Positions 1 through 14,100 of a stretch of DNA of 64,000 bases are shown here, one piece after another. The notes beneath the pieces were generated by a model that worked only from the letters and a program-made list of their open reading frames with translations, was not told the origin of the DNA and made no database searches. Each line of letters begins with the position of its first letter. The first letter of the stretch is position 1. Position numbers and translations under genes: made by a program. Origin of the DNA: Diadema setosum (Eukaryota; Echinodermata; Echinoidea; Diadematoida; Diadematidae); the NCBI GenBank assembly GCA_033980235.1, contig CM067080.1:966501-1030500 (forward strand). The letters are read 5' to 3'.

Positions 1-348
1 TTAGCATCATAACTTATTTGATGACTGACACTGCGTATTATTCACCTTGACATGTAAGATCAGATTTGGCAAAGATGACCGCAATGATGTCATTTGCAGT
101 AATTGATGTCAGATGGTGGAAGTAATTATTATTCCTTTGCTGATGATAATCATAAGGCCATGCATCATTTGGACAAAGAGGAGCTGATGATTATGAACAT
201 GATGATGGTGGTAGTGGTTACAATGCTGATGATGACTGGTATTGATAATGGAGGAAATGATAGTGATAATTGATGATGATGTTGAAGATGATGATGATGG
301 TGATGGTGATGATGGTGATGGTGGTGATGGTGGTGATGGTGATGATGG

Positions 349-401
<53 letters not shown>

Positions 402-3073
402 GCTGTCAAGGTGGCATTGAGGATGTCATAAAGATGATCGAGAGACTGATGATTACAACTTCTGTAAAAGTGGATATTTTCGTGCAAGTGATTTTTCGTG
501 CTTGGCCGGGTAAGATGGATTTTGCTTTTGCATGTTTTTAGTTCCGCGGAATCAGGACATTAACTACTGGAACATATGGCATGCAGAAATATTTGTGTGC
601 TTATATTTTCGTGCTAGAATATGGTTGCACGAAATGCCCGAAAATTTCTACTTTTACAGTACAAGGACAAAGACAACCATTGACTACAATTGGTGTATCT
701 GAAAACAATCAAGAACAGTGATATCAAAGATGTATGATATTTTTGAGTTTGAAAATATATTTTCTTATCAGTGAGAAAGAGAGTTGAAAAAAAACCCAGC
801 AACAACACTCTTAAATGTATACTTCACAATCCGGGCTTACTGTATGTGTTATCAGATGGAACTTCAGCTTCTCCCTAAATGCTCCATAACTAATTTTCCT
901 AGTGCTTAACTGAGGCATGAGATATGGAGCGGAAATTGCGATGATTAAAAGGTAGTGTTAATTGCGGTACAAACAATGAAGGCCATGAACCTATAGCACC
1001 AGCGAGATATGGAGTAGACACCCTTTGTCATCACTGTTAATGAGAAAGAAAAAAAAGCCAGCTGAGTGGGTACTGTATATTAGATGGTGTATGGTGGGCC
1101 ATGGCATTGTATTAGGTTCATCACTAGAAGTTATGCATTGATATGTATTGCAGGGCTCATTAGTGCAACGTTTGTCCACCGTAATCCAATTAAAATAAAA
1201 GCCCCTCCTCCACCCCCCCCCCCTTGCCATTGCTATTCCATCTCCTTCCAACACAAACCACTAGATCTACAACCCAATGCCGTTTACACTTTGCATTGAG
1301 GTATTAGTGAGACCAATATTGCATAGAGTAATCGAACAATACAGATGGAGAAGAGAGTAGAAAGAGTAATAGGGGGGAACAGAGCGTTCGTAGAAGCGTG
1401 CCAACAAGCGATTGATTGGTTTTCTCTGGTGCCATCAGGTGCAATATATTGACAACTAGACAGAGAGCTACCGTTGCTCCCGGGACCTCCAGGGAAGCTT
1501 GTTTGGTTCCGCTGCTGCCTGTTGGTGACAGCTTCAATGGTCAGCCGTGGACAGTGGGAGAATCATTACAGACATTAAAGTGATATCTCAAAACATGGAC
1601 AGTGTTTAGGCCACAGAAGGGTCCAGCAAGGAGGAATTACTCCAGGAATAAATTAAGCCGGAAGTTTCAGCCTGTGATGGAAGTCAAAGTGGATCCCGAG
1701 ATAGAGATGGAAAGAGAAAGGGGAAAGGAGTAACGGAGAAACATTTGATTGTCACTGAGTGGAGATGATAACTTGTTTGTTGTTGTTTTCTATAATTCAA
1801 GACTTGGAACTCGCATGGACTCAAATTGTCACAAGGGAGCATAGTGAAAAAGTTGGCGATAGCCGAATGTCATGGCTGAATTTTTCATGTTTAGACTGAG
1901 TAGGGGGAGTGGGAAAGATAATTGCATAGTAGGGAGGAGTGTGAAAATCAGAGTAGTATAGCGGTGTTTGTCCGGACCGGCCCAGGGCAGTGCTGATCTT
2001 TGAGAACCTTCCTCTTTCTATACTTCGGATATGAATGATATACTGGGATCCTCCCATACACGTCAAGGCAACACTTAATAGCCCAGTAACTGCCAGGCAT
2101 GTGGAAATTAAGTAGGATTAAAAATGCTGTGTCAATATACAGTGCAACGAAGGATGGCGCTGCCATTTTCCATCAGTTGTCCAGTTTGAAGATTGTTCAA
2201 TAGCGTGATTGAATCGACTCCTACAAAGATGTCCCTGTCACTTCAGTCTCCTTTATATTTTTTGGCATACTTTTGCATGCACCTCTGGTAGCTCCGAGAT
2301 CCGCTGAAATGTATGCCATTCAGATGCTTCATCTGCTCATTCGGATCTACGATACTTTTGTCATCTGTCGTCTGTAGGAGGAAATCACATAGACAGTGCC
2401 TTTGTCAGGACATAAGAACAATGATGGTATGATATTCTTGGGTTGATGATTGGTAAAGTTCTTGCATTTTCTGACAGAATCTGCAAAATCATCAAGGAAG
2501 GAAGCCAAAAGAGAGCCAGAGACTATGGAATATTTGAAACCTGACAGGAGGGACTTGGACTTGCAACTCTCTCCACATTGGAAGACTGTGACTAAATTTA
2601 CTGTTAATTAACAAAAATATTGAGTGATCAGAATTTGAGCTGGCATGAAGAGAAAACCAGTGTAAAGGAAATATGAATAGAAGTCTTTTCCATTCGCAAT
2701 CCCTGGTGCTACATTTTTATTGCATTTTTGCAATCAATATTTCGATTGGATGCATTCTTTCATGCTGGCTGGACAAAAAGGCTACTTGTCAAATAAACTC
2801 ATTTCCAGCAAGTCTGCCTTGCTAGACAAGGTTCCTGATACCATGAATTTTTTGTGTATTGCACCATTTTTCACTGAATGCCATGCAAATGACTGTTGGA
2901 ATAAGAGCGATGTGACCCCCTTCTGTGGAGGAGGATCTGTAGGAGTGGACAACTACTAACGTCCACCACCAAAGTCCAGTGACGGACTCGGAGAGGAATT
3001 CTCCCTCTCACTTACACATCTACTGTGTCCCATTTTTTGTTGCATCAAAGTGGATAGATAAAACAGCTGCAAG
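1..3073. other. Upstream intergenic sequence, no recognised gene
   Basis: Contains a GAT/GGT microsatellite near the left edge and otherwise AT-rich single-copy-looking sequence. The short open frames here match no family I recognise. The 5' UTR of the peptidase presumably begins within the last few hundred bases before 3074, but I see no convincing TATA box or initiator, and a spliced upstream 5' exon cannot be excluded. Confidence 0.5.
271..402. repeat. GAT/GGT trinucleotide microsatellite
   Basis: About 130 bp of GAT units interrupted by GGT. It yields a poly-Asp frame on the plus strand and a poly-Ile frame on the minus strand, neither of which is a gene. Confidence 0.95.
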
Positions 3074-3205
3074 ATGCTTAGTGGAGCGGTAACCGCGGGC
3101 AAGCCGGGCAAGTCGCCCAGCAAGAGTGGCAAGAAGGTGACGATAAACACACCGGCCAATCAACAGGGCAACACACTTGGTGGCCCGACGATGATCGAGC
3201 TAGAG
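3074..3205 (+). CDS. DPP exon 1 (residues 1-44), start codon and cytoplasmic tail
   Basis: Encodes [20 protein letters not shown] and on to IELE, a Lys/Ser/Gly-rich cytoplasmic tail without a signal peptide, as expected for a type II protein. An in-frame TAA at 3059-3061 lies just upstream, so the ATG at 3074 is the first in frame on this transcript. Donor GTACGG follows at 3206, phase 0. DPP6 and DPP10 genes use alternative first exons; another one could exist elsewhere, but I saw none that I can support. Confidence 0.8.
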
Positions 3206-3919
3206 GTACGGTCACCGGCCCACTAATCAAAGAGGGCACGGAAGGTTGGGAGGTGCAGTGTTGAAGGATGGGTGATTTGATACATATGGGTTAATAAGAT
3301 AACCGGTGCCCAAATTAAGAGGCAGATTACGTGCCAAAACTTGTTGTCGTCTTGGCGATGAACTGTATGAATATGCAGGCTGTGCCTTGGCATTTCTAAT
3401 ACAGACGAAAAAAAAAAAAACAGAGTAAGACCTCTCACAGGTAGGATTGTGATTATGTGAACTAAACTTTGCCACACCTGATGATGTTAACAGTGAATGT
3501 ATTGATGTGTTATTTGAGGGGGGTTTGTTCTTGTTGGGAGTTCATTTTGCAGACTCTATTTATCTTCTGCAGAGTTTTTGTGGTCGGGTTGTCAGTGTCA
3601 CTGTTTTTGAGTGCTTGTGATCTGTGCTTTTCTTTATTTCTAACCCTTGTTAGATGAAGTTTCAAAATTTGGACATTGTTTCTTGAAACTTTTCACTCCT
3701 TTTCTCTTCTGTGACATCAAGAGTTTTTTTTTTTCCTGATTCTCTCATTTTTTCAGTGCCTTTCAGGCAGCTTGTCTTTGATAGTACTTAGTTTCTGTCT
3801 GACCAGTATTCTAGTAAACTGAATTAAGAACCAATGACAAAGAAGATTTAGCATGAGTGAGTTTTAGAAATCAAAAGCAACTAAATTTGTGAATAAAGTG
3901 AGCTAAGCCTAAAAGATAT

Positions 3920-3982
<63 letters not shown>

Positions 3983-6900
3983 TCAAGAAAATATGTTTAT
4001 TTGTTCTACTTGAGTGATTGTATATAGCGTAATTAATTTAGTATTCATTGAACACTTTGTGTGGAAGGGGTCATATATGACAACATCACTGCACAGACAT
4101 ATCTATTTCATGATATAAGATAATGTCAAATACAATGTACATGTACTACATACTACTCTGTACTCTACTTCTATATACAACTTAAGAATCATTCAACACA
4201 GCTGCATTCAATTTCTCTCATGCTAATAATCCAAACGCAAGAAACATTGATGTCTATGCGTGGGACTATAGAATAAAAATGATTGAAAAGTCTAATATCC
4301 CCACAGTAGGAGATTTGAAGGTGTAATCCCATAATGTTTCACCAGTTTTGCTCAAATGCTGTCTTGAGTAGGAGAAATCTTCCTTGAAGTGTATGATTGT
4401 ACAACTGCATTCAGCCATCTCGCTCCCTCTTCAAGGTAGATTCCCTTTCAATGGGCCAGGGCAGTAAATTATGGGGACTATAGAATGCAGGACTCTTCCT
4501 TGGTATTAAACATTATTCAGCTCCTTTCTCCCTCATCTATTTTGAGACCTTCCTCCATGCTGTCTTGGTGTGTGAGGAGCAGTCAGTCTAAATTATGAGA
4601 TAAGATCTGAACTGTTTCCTGACATCAAGCAAGCCCTTGAGACCACATAAAAAGACAAATTTGTTGGAGCTTACGATGTCCCATGGAACCAAATTGCAGT
4701 GGCGCACTTTAACGACCGTCGGATGACCACATTATGTTCCAGACATGCCGACTCAAACTACGTTGTTTGTCTCGCACTTGTCCTCGTGGATATTCCCGAA
4801 GGATGAGCATTTGTACGATTAGTCGTCTGTACAGGGTATGCGAGAGATGACAGTATATGCACATAATTATGCTACATCAATTTACTTGGTGATCCTTAGA
4901 GGAATGATGGCTGCCATGTTGCCGATTTGACAAACTTTACTCATTTTTCGAGACTGCCATTATGGTATAAATCTTCGCAATTGTGACATGAGGTATATTC
5001 AACAGTTGTGTGATGCACAATAAGTCTTCTCTTTGGTTAATGATGTTTTCTACTCACATCAGCAAAATCTGGTATATTATCGTCATTAAGGCAATCCATC
5101 AGTGGAAGTGAATCGAGATTTTGTAGAGATAGATATTACATGCTTTTTATAGCCACCCAAAAACTGAGACATCACTTAAAGGCACTGTTCAGCAGTGTTT
5201 CTATTTATCAAAATGTCAACTGTATGGTCCAATGGGCTACTGGAATATATGGATGTGTGTAAATATGAATCTGTGAACTGTACAGATTTAAACAAAATAC
5301 AGGTACTAAGAAAACAAAATGGTTAGAATCTATGACGTCCTAGATTTACCTTACTTGATATCTCCCGAGATATTTTCTGAAATTGTATTGGTAGAATGAT
5401 TAAAGCATTTAGTGAACATTTTGTTTTAGCATGGTTTATATTTGAATCGAAGAGTTTCACTGTAAAATGGACTAAGCACCATTTTTACAGATTTTGAAGT
5501 AAGTTCATCATCAGACAGAGCAAAATTAAACCTTGCCATTGATTACCTCAAGAATATTTCTGAAGTTATGAATACAGATACCCCATAATGTGACAATTGC
5601 GAATAAGTCTTAAGGTTGTCACAAGCAAATGTGGAATTGGGAGTTTTAGAAAATTTTGGCTCCATCAGATAAAGAATGTGACATAGTCAAAACAACAGAG
5701 TATGTATTGATGGTGAAGTGTACAAAAAGCATGATGTGAGTTTACAATGTAGCGAGATGTGCTTTGAAATAGGACAGCTTTCACTCTGTAGGAAATTGGC
5801 AAACATGGCAGTATACAGGTGCTGGTAAAAATGCTTGCCATAAGGCGTAGAAATCAATAATGGCTCCTCTATGCTTGATGCCGAATAAAGCCTAATGAAT
5901 GCCGAAATTATGTCAATATTTTCCAGGGCCGAGCCAATCTTGGCTAATGGAATATCATTAGAGGTGCAATATCAGTGGTGTCGTGTAGTAAACATGCCAT
6001 AAGGCTGATACGTGGAAAAAAGTGTGTTGGATTACCAGTCTCATTTTATTATCACTTAGCTCTTCCTTTCTTGTTTTTTACCTTGAGGCCACTCTATACT
6101 GCTTATTGGGCTAATACAATAAGTGCCCAGCCAGGAAGGGCATTTTGTGTGGACTGCATTTTGAAAGATCGAAAACGTAAACAGTGCTTGTCATCGAATA
6201 GGAGTTTCATCTTGAAAGGATGGTCAAATAATGAGATCGACAGAAAAGTCCCTGTGGATTATTTGGGCGATGTTCTTGAGATTTATGATAATCATTGTGC
6301 AGTTGTTTACTCAAAGATTATGAGAAAAACATGATATCATATGTGTTTGTTTTCCCGTCCTCCCTGGGGAGTTTGAAAGGACGTTAGTTCTCCGAAATCA
6401 GTTCCTGACAACTGGCAGAAGTGATTTTACGTCTGCTAGGGGTGACAACGACATTAACGTCATAGCTTAGAGTAAGGAAACACCCCCAAGGTATTCATCA
6501 TCCTCCGATTATTACCTCCTTCCTCACCCTCTCTCTCCAGAGTTTAGGGTCACACGGTTTGATAGCCAGGCACAAAGTCACTTGTCTTAAAGATGTTCTT
6601 CCACTCCCGTGTTCAAGTTTCCTTAAACAGAAAGAGTAAGATCAAAGTATAAAATAATAAAAGGCTCACTGAATTTGGACATTTATGGCAAAGTCAAAAG
6701 ATTTTAATACAGTTTCACAAGACTTCACAAATGCTTGATGGAAAGACTACCACATTATGCAGATAGATGCAGAGATGATGTGACTTTACATTACGTATAT
6801 GTGTACATACAGGGCTCAATACTAACGTTTTTCTTTTTTCTGGTGGCCTATTTGGGCCACTAACATCTTTAAATTTCAAATTTTGGTGGTCTCTGAAAGA

Positions 6901-9900
6901 CAAAATCAATTCACCTGAAATAAAAGTAATATTACAATCCACTTCAAACCCAAGTTGCCCAATTGGGCCACCAAAAGATTGTCTTGTTTTTTTTTTAAAT
7001 TGGTGGCCCAACATTAATTTTTAGTACTCATTGGCCAATGGACCACCGTTAATTATAAGCCCTATAAATACACTATATGTGTATTTATATATACATTCGT
7101 ATGTATAAAACATACAGAGAGAGATAAGATGAATACTTTTCACTATATAGCCCTGCTGACCCTCAGTGCCCTAATGTCTGCCTTTAAGGTGAGTGAAAGG
7201 CATACATAGAGGGTGAATATAGCACCACTATCATCACAGCCCCCTTGGGGAAGACATTGATACTGTCTTTGATCTGGTAGATACCCCGCTCAGCCCCCCT
7301 TTAATGCTCTTCCAGACATTCTGGGTTGGTCCACTGGGCTCCGTTTGTAATGAGGAATACTGAATAGTTTATACCCTCTGATAGAATAATTAATCCTCCT
7401 CCTATTTCCCCATCCTCAAAAGGGCACAGTCTTCATTTCCACAGCCTTGTGACAGACAAGACCAATTCTAATGTCAATAATGACAAGGGAGAATATGATT
7501 GTGCTTTTCCAACTATCAAGAATTTAATTCTGTCAAGATATTAATCATGATCAAATACAGAACTCTGTACTTTTTCTACCACAGATAAGGTTTGAAAATG
7601 ATATTACTTGAATAACATCATTCTACATTAGTTTTTAAAGGCTGTCATTTGAGATCAATTTGTATCTACTCAAGACCAACAAAATCCTCAGATTGTCATT
7701 TTATCAGTGCAAGCAGCAGCAGCTAAACAAAATTTAATCATCTGTGTTATTGCAGTACCACTAACCTGTTTAATTCTGGAAAAAGGATTTCAAAAGCCCA
7801 TGATAGGTTTTGCCTGCAAACATTAAGTGTGGATCATCTGCATGGGAGGTGTAGGCCTGGAAGATGACAAAAAAGTTACAGAGGAGATGCAGTTCATTGT
7901 GTAGATGGGTTGCCATGGTTACCCAACATCATCAATTACTGCTCCACTTCTCAGTTGTGTACACTACCGTAATATGAGAAGAGGAGTCGAGAGGAATGAA
8001 AAGGACTCAAATGTAGTTTACCTCTTGATGTGTACTCTCACTTTACTCCCAATTTAATTGTAAGACACAATTTGATTGTGAGGTGTTGTTTGGGAAGGCT
8101 TCAATGTTTTATTCATAGGACATTGATTAACCGTTTGAAGACTAGTCACAACTATACTCAGGCAGGTGTCTATGGGAAACAAGTGATGAAGCAAAATCAC
8201 CTCATCCTCGAGGGGTTAAGGTACACGTAGGTTTCTTTTAAGCAGCTGTGTTGGTCATCTCATTACTGACTGTGCAAGGGCTGCTTTTTCTAATGGCCCT
8301 TTATGTTTGGCCCCAATCTACAATTCTTGGTTTTTGTGGTTATTATTTTGTTTTGCCTGCAGTCCACTTAATATTATCCTTTCATGGCTTAACATCGGCA
8401 TCCCTTTATATCCACAGTGCATCCAATCCAGTTAGGAAGCTGTTTTTCCTGATGGATGCATTAGTTGTTATCGTGTTTTAAGAACAAACTCTAGCAGAAA
8501 TCGGTCAGCTTATCAAAGTGTAAAAGCTTACTAAAATGAGGAAGGCAGTCTTAAAAGGGTAACTTGACTTGAGCAGGCAGCTGCCTGGATGGTTTTATCA
8601 TCCTGTCTTTAATGATGTTTTTGACATCATTTTGCCCCACATCTCCTATTCTTGGCTTTTCCTTCTTAAATTTCACATTTTTACTACTTTCATTCTAATT
8701 TTGTTGTCTAGTCAGTTTGGAAGCAACTGATGTGCAGCCTTCTAATAAGGTGTTTAGTCACCTATTTTCCAGTAGGTTGTTTTATATTGTTATTGTCGGT
8801 AAGTCAAAGAGAGAGAAAGAGAGAAGGAGAGATATATAGAGAGAAATAAAGAGAGAAATATATAGAGAAAGGGATGGTCATGTAAGAATACACAAAAGAT
8901 CACAAGGAAAATTTCATGGAGAATGTATGACAGTTTGAAGTAGAGATAAACCAGTGCATTATTGTATGTGTGTGAGTATAAGTGTAGGACCTATGTGTGT
9001 ATGTAGTATGTAATGTCTGTTTGTCAGTGCTCCTGCACTTCTCAAGAGTTCAAAGTCCTCCTTCTGGAGTGGTTTCATATCTACGGAAGACAGCGGAGAG
9101 GATGAAGCTCACGAATCATCGCCGCAGCCTTCCATCTTCATTCACCATGTTTGGCCACAATTTAAAGTCAGCTCAAGTACACCTTTGAACATCCCCGTGT
9201 CGGCAGAGCACCGACAAATTCTCCAGAGCAATTTTTAAGATGTTGCCTTGACCCCATGCCCAGCTGATTTTATCATCACTTTTGTTTACAAAAACCTTCA
9301 CCGGTATCACCATAGCTTATCGGCAAATAAAGACAAAAATTTCCAGGGACTCATTTTGTTTGCAGATGCTTGGCATAACGAGATTGGATGTAGGGATAAG
9401 TCCAGTTTGTCATCTCTTTTTGTATGTTAACAAAAAAAAACACAACATAAGCTCTCTACTGGTAGTGAGCATTGTCTGGAATCACCCATAAAAGTTTTGA
9501 TTTGTGACAGTAGTTAAAGTCTTGTAAATGTCCTCTCACTGTATATGTGCAGAGGGGTAGCAGGAACAATAGTCTTTCTTCCAGCAGTAGAGGAAATAAT
9601 GTTACCAGCTTTATTTGCATTTCATGATCAGCTTGATCTTGTCACTGAACAGTGCTAATATTATGAGTTTGTCGTTGGAAACAGTATTCATTTTATAATG
9701 TAAAGTCAGGGCTGCACACTAGCCCATTTTTTCTACTAGTCTGACCTGTCTGTCGGACCAGTGGGTACCCAGTTTTTCAATATTTTACTGCTCCATTCCT
9801 TGAAAAGTTACTGGTCCGACAGTGTTTTTACTGGTCCTGGAACATTGGACCAGTTTCAGTGTGCAGCGTTGTGTAAGTGAAAGCCAATCTTATAAAATGT

Positions 9901-11072
9901 AGGTGTGGTTCTGTGTGTATGGAAAGTGGAGTTGAACACAATGGGCCAAGATAAATCATTGTGATAACATGTTTCATTCTTCCCATACTGAAGTTTAACT
10001 TTTAAAACAATCTAGACTGTGAAATTTGGGCAGGGCATAGTTGGATGAAGATATCTCAATCCACAAGAATCAGCAAGTGTCAAATTACTGTCTTTTTATC
10101 AAAATTTCCTTCATATGCCATACCCCTAGCTCTGATGAGATTTTATCCAAGCTCCCCATAATGACATGTCACAGAAAAATTCAGGGGCTAGCTAGCTAGC
10201 CCGTAGAGCTGTATGACATGAGCTTGCAGTATACTGCACAGTGAACCCATGGCGCCTAGTTTCTGATGAAATATTAATTGCCATGAGTTGTGAGACATTC
10301 TGAATGAATTCCATATTTATGGCGCTAGCATCCTTTCAAGCCCCTAGACCAAGAATGGTTCCCGTCCACGATCTGTTCATTTGGCGCAGCGGATGTGCCT
10401 GGAATTTATCATCCAGACTACCAATTGTGTCCCCCACATACAATGGCTGAAAATTCCATAAATGTTTGACATGTGCCGGTACTCCTATACAAGTGTTGGC
10501 ACCTCATTATCTTTACAAGCCTTTATTTTCTCACCCCTCCACCAGCTGTTTATGTGCATGCACCATTTTCATCAATATCCTGTCTGCTACAGTGGTTTAA
10601 CAAAGGGAAACATGTTTAAACAATGAAATGCTCCGCACAGCATGTGCATATTTACTTTATGGCTGGTGTAAACCAGCTCATTTCATACAAGATTTTGAAA
10701 CCCATACAGATTTTATACATAACCCATTAGGATCCTGGGGCATAAGGGATGAGTGATGTTTGGGAAGCTGATGTAAGTGCTTATGGTAATCAAAAGACTT
10801 GTCTAATGATAGAAAGCAAAGTGTGTTTATTATCTGTCGGGGAGATTGAGTAAAAACACTGCCATTTGATGCTTATACATGTACATTAATATTTATAATA
10901 CCAGTATTCTGTGATAACAGTATTTTACCTATCTGATGATAACTCTAAATAGTGATCTTGCATGACATCACAAGCTGTTAAGTTTCATAACTGTTACTGC
11001 AAATAGTCTCAGAAATTCATAACATTGATTCTTTTAAAGTATGTGTGGGTGCGCATGTGTTTGTGTATGTAG

Positions 11073-11110
<38 letters not shown>

Positions 11111-11114
11111 GTGT

Positions 11115-11177
<63 letters not shown>

Positions 11178-14100
11178 TGCATGTGTTTTAAATGCTGAAA
11201 TAGGTATAGACTGTTTGTGTGAAAAAAAAAAGCTTAGGATGATATTCAATTGTAAGATGGAAATGATGACTAACAAACGCTGGTCAGACTGGATTAAGGC
11301 TTTTGTGCTTGTTTTGCATAAGTCAGTTCATGCAACATTCTGAGTTATTACAAGCTACAGACTTATTCAAGAAATATGAGTTTATCTTTCATCTGTATTC
11401 ATGGTGGCAATGATGAGAGTGATTGAGAAATAAGTTGGAATGATGATTATGATCATGGTGATAAAGATAATAATCATAATGAAGTTATGATATCGATGGT
11501 GTGTGATATGTCAAGACTTGGATGTTGATTTTAACCTCAAACAAAGCATTGTATGTTGTGTATATCTTGAATTGTTGTAGTATTTCATTCTGACTGCATG
11601 CTCACAGAACACAATCCTGTGTGTTTTGTATTGGTGTAGATTATATTCTATATTCTTATTTTGTTCTGTCTATGTGCACTCTGTCTGTTTATTGATTTAT
11701 GCACTGCATGAATTAATGATAAATATATCAAGCCAAGCTTTTGTGTTTTGTGTGGAATTGTGTAGTACAGGGTGAAACTCAAATGTGCCTTTATGCTTTG
11801 AAGACATCCTTCTACCAGAAGAAAATAGAATGGTTTTGAATGTTTGATGAGACGCAACAAACTATTTCATTTCACTGTAAATTGCACTTGGAATTGTTAT
11901 CCTTATCATAGATTCTTATATCATACTGTGTGGATGTGTGTATCTGTGAGTAGGTAAAATGTGTACCATGGTTATTGTATAGTTATATTCATAACAAGAC
12001 TCATTTTTAAACATGTAGTGATGCACACAAAGTTAGCTGCTGTGTTAGTGTTTGTGTGACTTGTTTGTTTTGTTCCCATCACCTTTCAGTTTCAATTTTA
12101 TCCTTCTTTCCTTCATTAGATCAGTAGAAATACTATTGATTGCACTGCCAGCATATATTACATGTATGTCTCTCCGCTATTGTGTTCATTGCATTCTGTA
12201 TTGTGTTGCATGACTGTTCAGGTGGCCTATACAGATTTTTGTCCTCCCATAATTCATGAACAATTCATTTCTGTTTTGTGCAACATGAAATTGTTACTTT
12301 CTTTTATGTATTAAAATTATGCAAATGTCCTCTGCAATGTTTTGTTTCAATGATATCCAAGTGATAAATGTCAGATTCATTCATTATTCAGCATTGCGTT
12401 CAGGCTTTCAACAGCCTCGGTACTTAGCATAATCAAAATAATGGGGATTTTGTGTAAAATATGTTACATGGTATATTCAGTTTGTAGTGTAACAAAGTTT
12501 GATGTCTGTAGTGCCCCCCCCCCCCCCCCGACGTAATTGAGTAGGACCCCGTTTACAGTGCGGGGCTGGGCCGAGCCGCGGCCGAGCCGCGGCCGAGCCC
12601 AGCCTCAATTGCGAGGCCGGGCCCCGCAATTTTGTCCGTTTACACTGCCGGGCTCGGCCGCGCTTTTGATTCAAACCTTTCAATATTTTGTCGTAGTGGC
12701 GCTCTGCTTGTAAACAAATGCAATTTGGTATTGTCTGGTTTTCAGACCCTTTGCCAAATGAATTCCGTGGCGACGAAGTCGCCGTTCGGGCAAAGGCCTT
12801 TGCCGAAGGAAAGAATCCTTTGCAGGACAAAACCACCTTAAACTATACTAGTTTTCGACGTTGAGGGGGTAAATATTCTGAATAGCAAAATATACATGCA
12901 GAGAGTTTGGAAGCCAGACTAAAATTGGCCGCGCAATTGGCCGCGCATTTGGCCCAGTTTGCATTTACACCAAGAAAAGGCCAGGCTCGGCCGCGGCTCG
13001 GCCGCGGCTCGGCCGCGGCCGAGACCACCTCCAGAGCGAGGCCAAATGCGAGGCCAATTTTGGCCTCGCATTTGGCCTTTTGCGCGTTTACACTGAAGCG
13101 GGGCTGGGCACGGCCGCGGCCGAGCCGCGGCCGAGCCTCGCACTGTAAACGGGGTCCAAGTGGCTCAAATTGAACCAGACTGTTGGCCATGGGTATTGAA
13201 TAAAAACCAAGACATATTTGGAGGAGTAATCTCCATAAAATGGATTCCAAGACATTCTTAAAAATGGAATGTGCAAAACTTGCAGAGAAAAGGTTAAGCT
13301 CCATGCAAAGAGGGTTTGCGTAATACCGGGCCCTTACTATGAATGGTAATATTCATCTTGATGAATAAATATGAGATCAACATCCAAGTCCAGACCAGAG
13401 AATATTTGATGTTCCTGTAATCTTGTTCAGCAGAATAAACCTCACAGAACAGGATTGACCTTAAACAGATTCTAGTCTAGTTCACTAAATATCCACATAA
13501 CACTGCTTGCACATGAAATCATTATCTACAACATCTTTGGTATAGATGTTCTTGTTTTGACATTTTTTTTTTAATTCAAATTTTTTGATGAAACAGATTC
13601 CAATGTAGTTCACTTAAAGTCATAATTTACTATTTGCAGATGAAACAAAAACCCAGCATTAGTGCCTCAAATAGTTCTAAAATGTGAGTTAGGGATAGAA
13701 ACAACCAATGTAAAAATTTGAACTAGTATAATCAATATTAAGTATTTTTAGATATACAAAATATGAACAATAGTTATAATTAAGATGTTTCCCAACCAAA
13801 TCGTCTACACTTACAGTTTATTGAGAAAAATAGTGATATCTCCTTATATTTTAGGCTTTATTGCAAAAATTTTATATGGTAGGATGTTTTGTGATAAAAC
13901 TGACTTACACACATGCATCAAAAGTGATACACCTATGTGTATTTTGAACATTCTTTAAATCACTGCTCCCAAAGGTAAACAGGACCTTTGATATCCACGT
14001 AAAAACACTGCTTGCACACGAAATCATTACCGCCATTGTCTTTGCTATAGATTTTCTTGTTTTGACATTTTTTTTAAATTCCAATTTTTCGATGATCAGG

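Larger units (their letters stand above)
3206..14099. other. DPP intron 1 (10.9 kb)
   Basis: Non-coding by lack of any recognisable domain. It holds a TA microsatellite at 3915-3983, an AG-rich stretch at 8808-8874, a GT microsatellite at 11075-11175 and several inverted-repeat elements listed separately. GT donor at 3206 and AG acceptor at 14099. Confidence 0.85.

Noticed and set aside
218..541. Poly-Asp and poly-Ile reading frames
   Set aside because: They are translations of a GAT microsatellite on opposite strands, with no other support.
5175..5700. TTAAAGGCACTGTTCAGCAG at 5175 as the start of another TTAA element
   Set aside because: The start looks typical but I could not find a matching inverted right end, so no boundaries can be given.
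5975..6334. 119-codon plus-strand frame in DPP intron 1
   Set aside because: No family resemblance, no flanking splice signals that would join it to exon 1 or 2 in phase, and composition like the intron.
11034..11343. Cys-Val repeat and His-Thr repeat reading frames
   Set aside because: Direct translation of the GT microsatellite.
12477..13304. Several overlapping frames up to 153 codons on both strands
   Set aside because: They coincide with the GC-rich inverted-repeat element, where stop codons are rare; no domain is visible.
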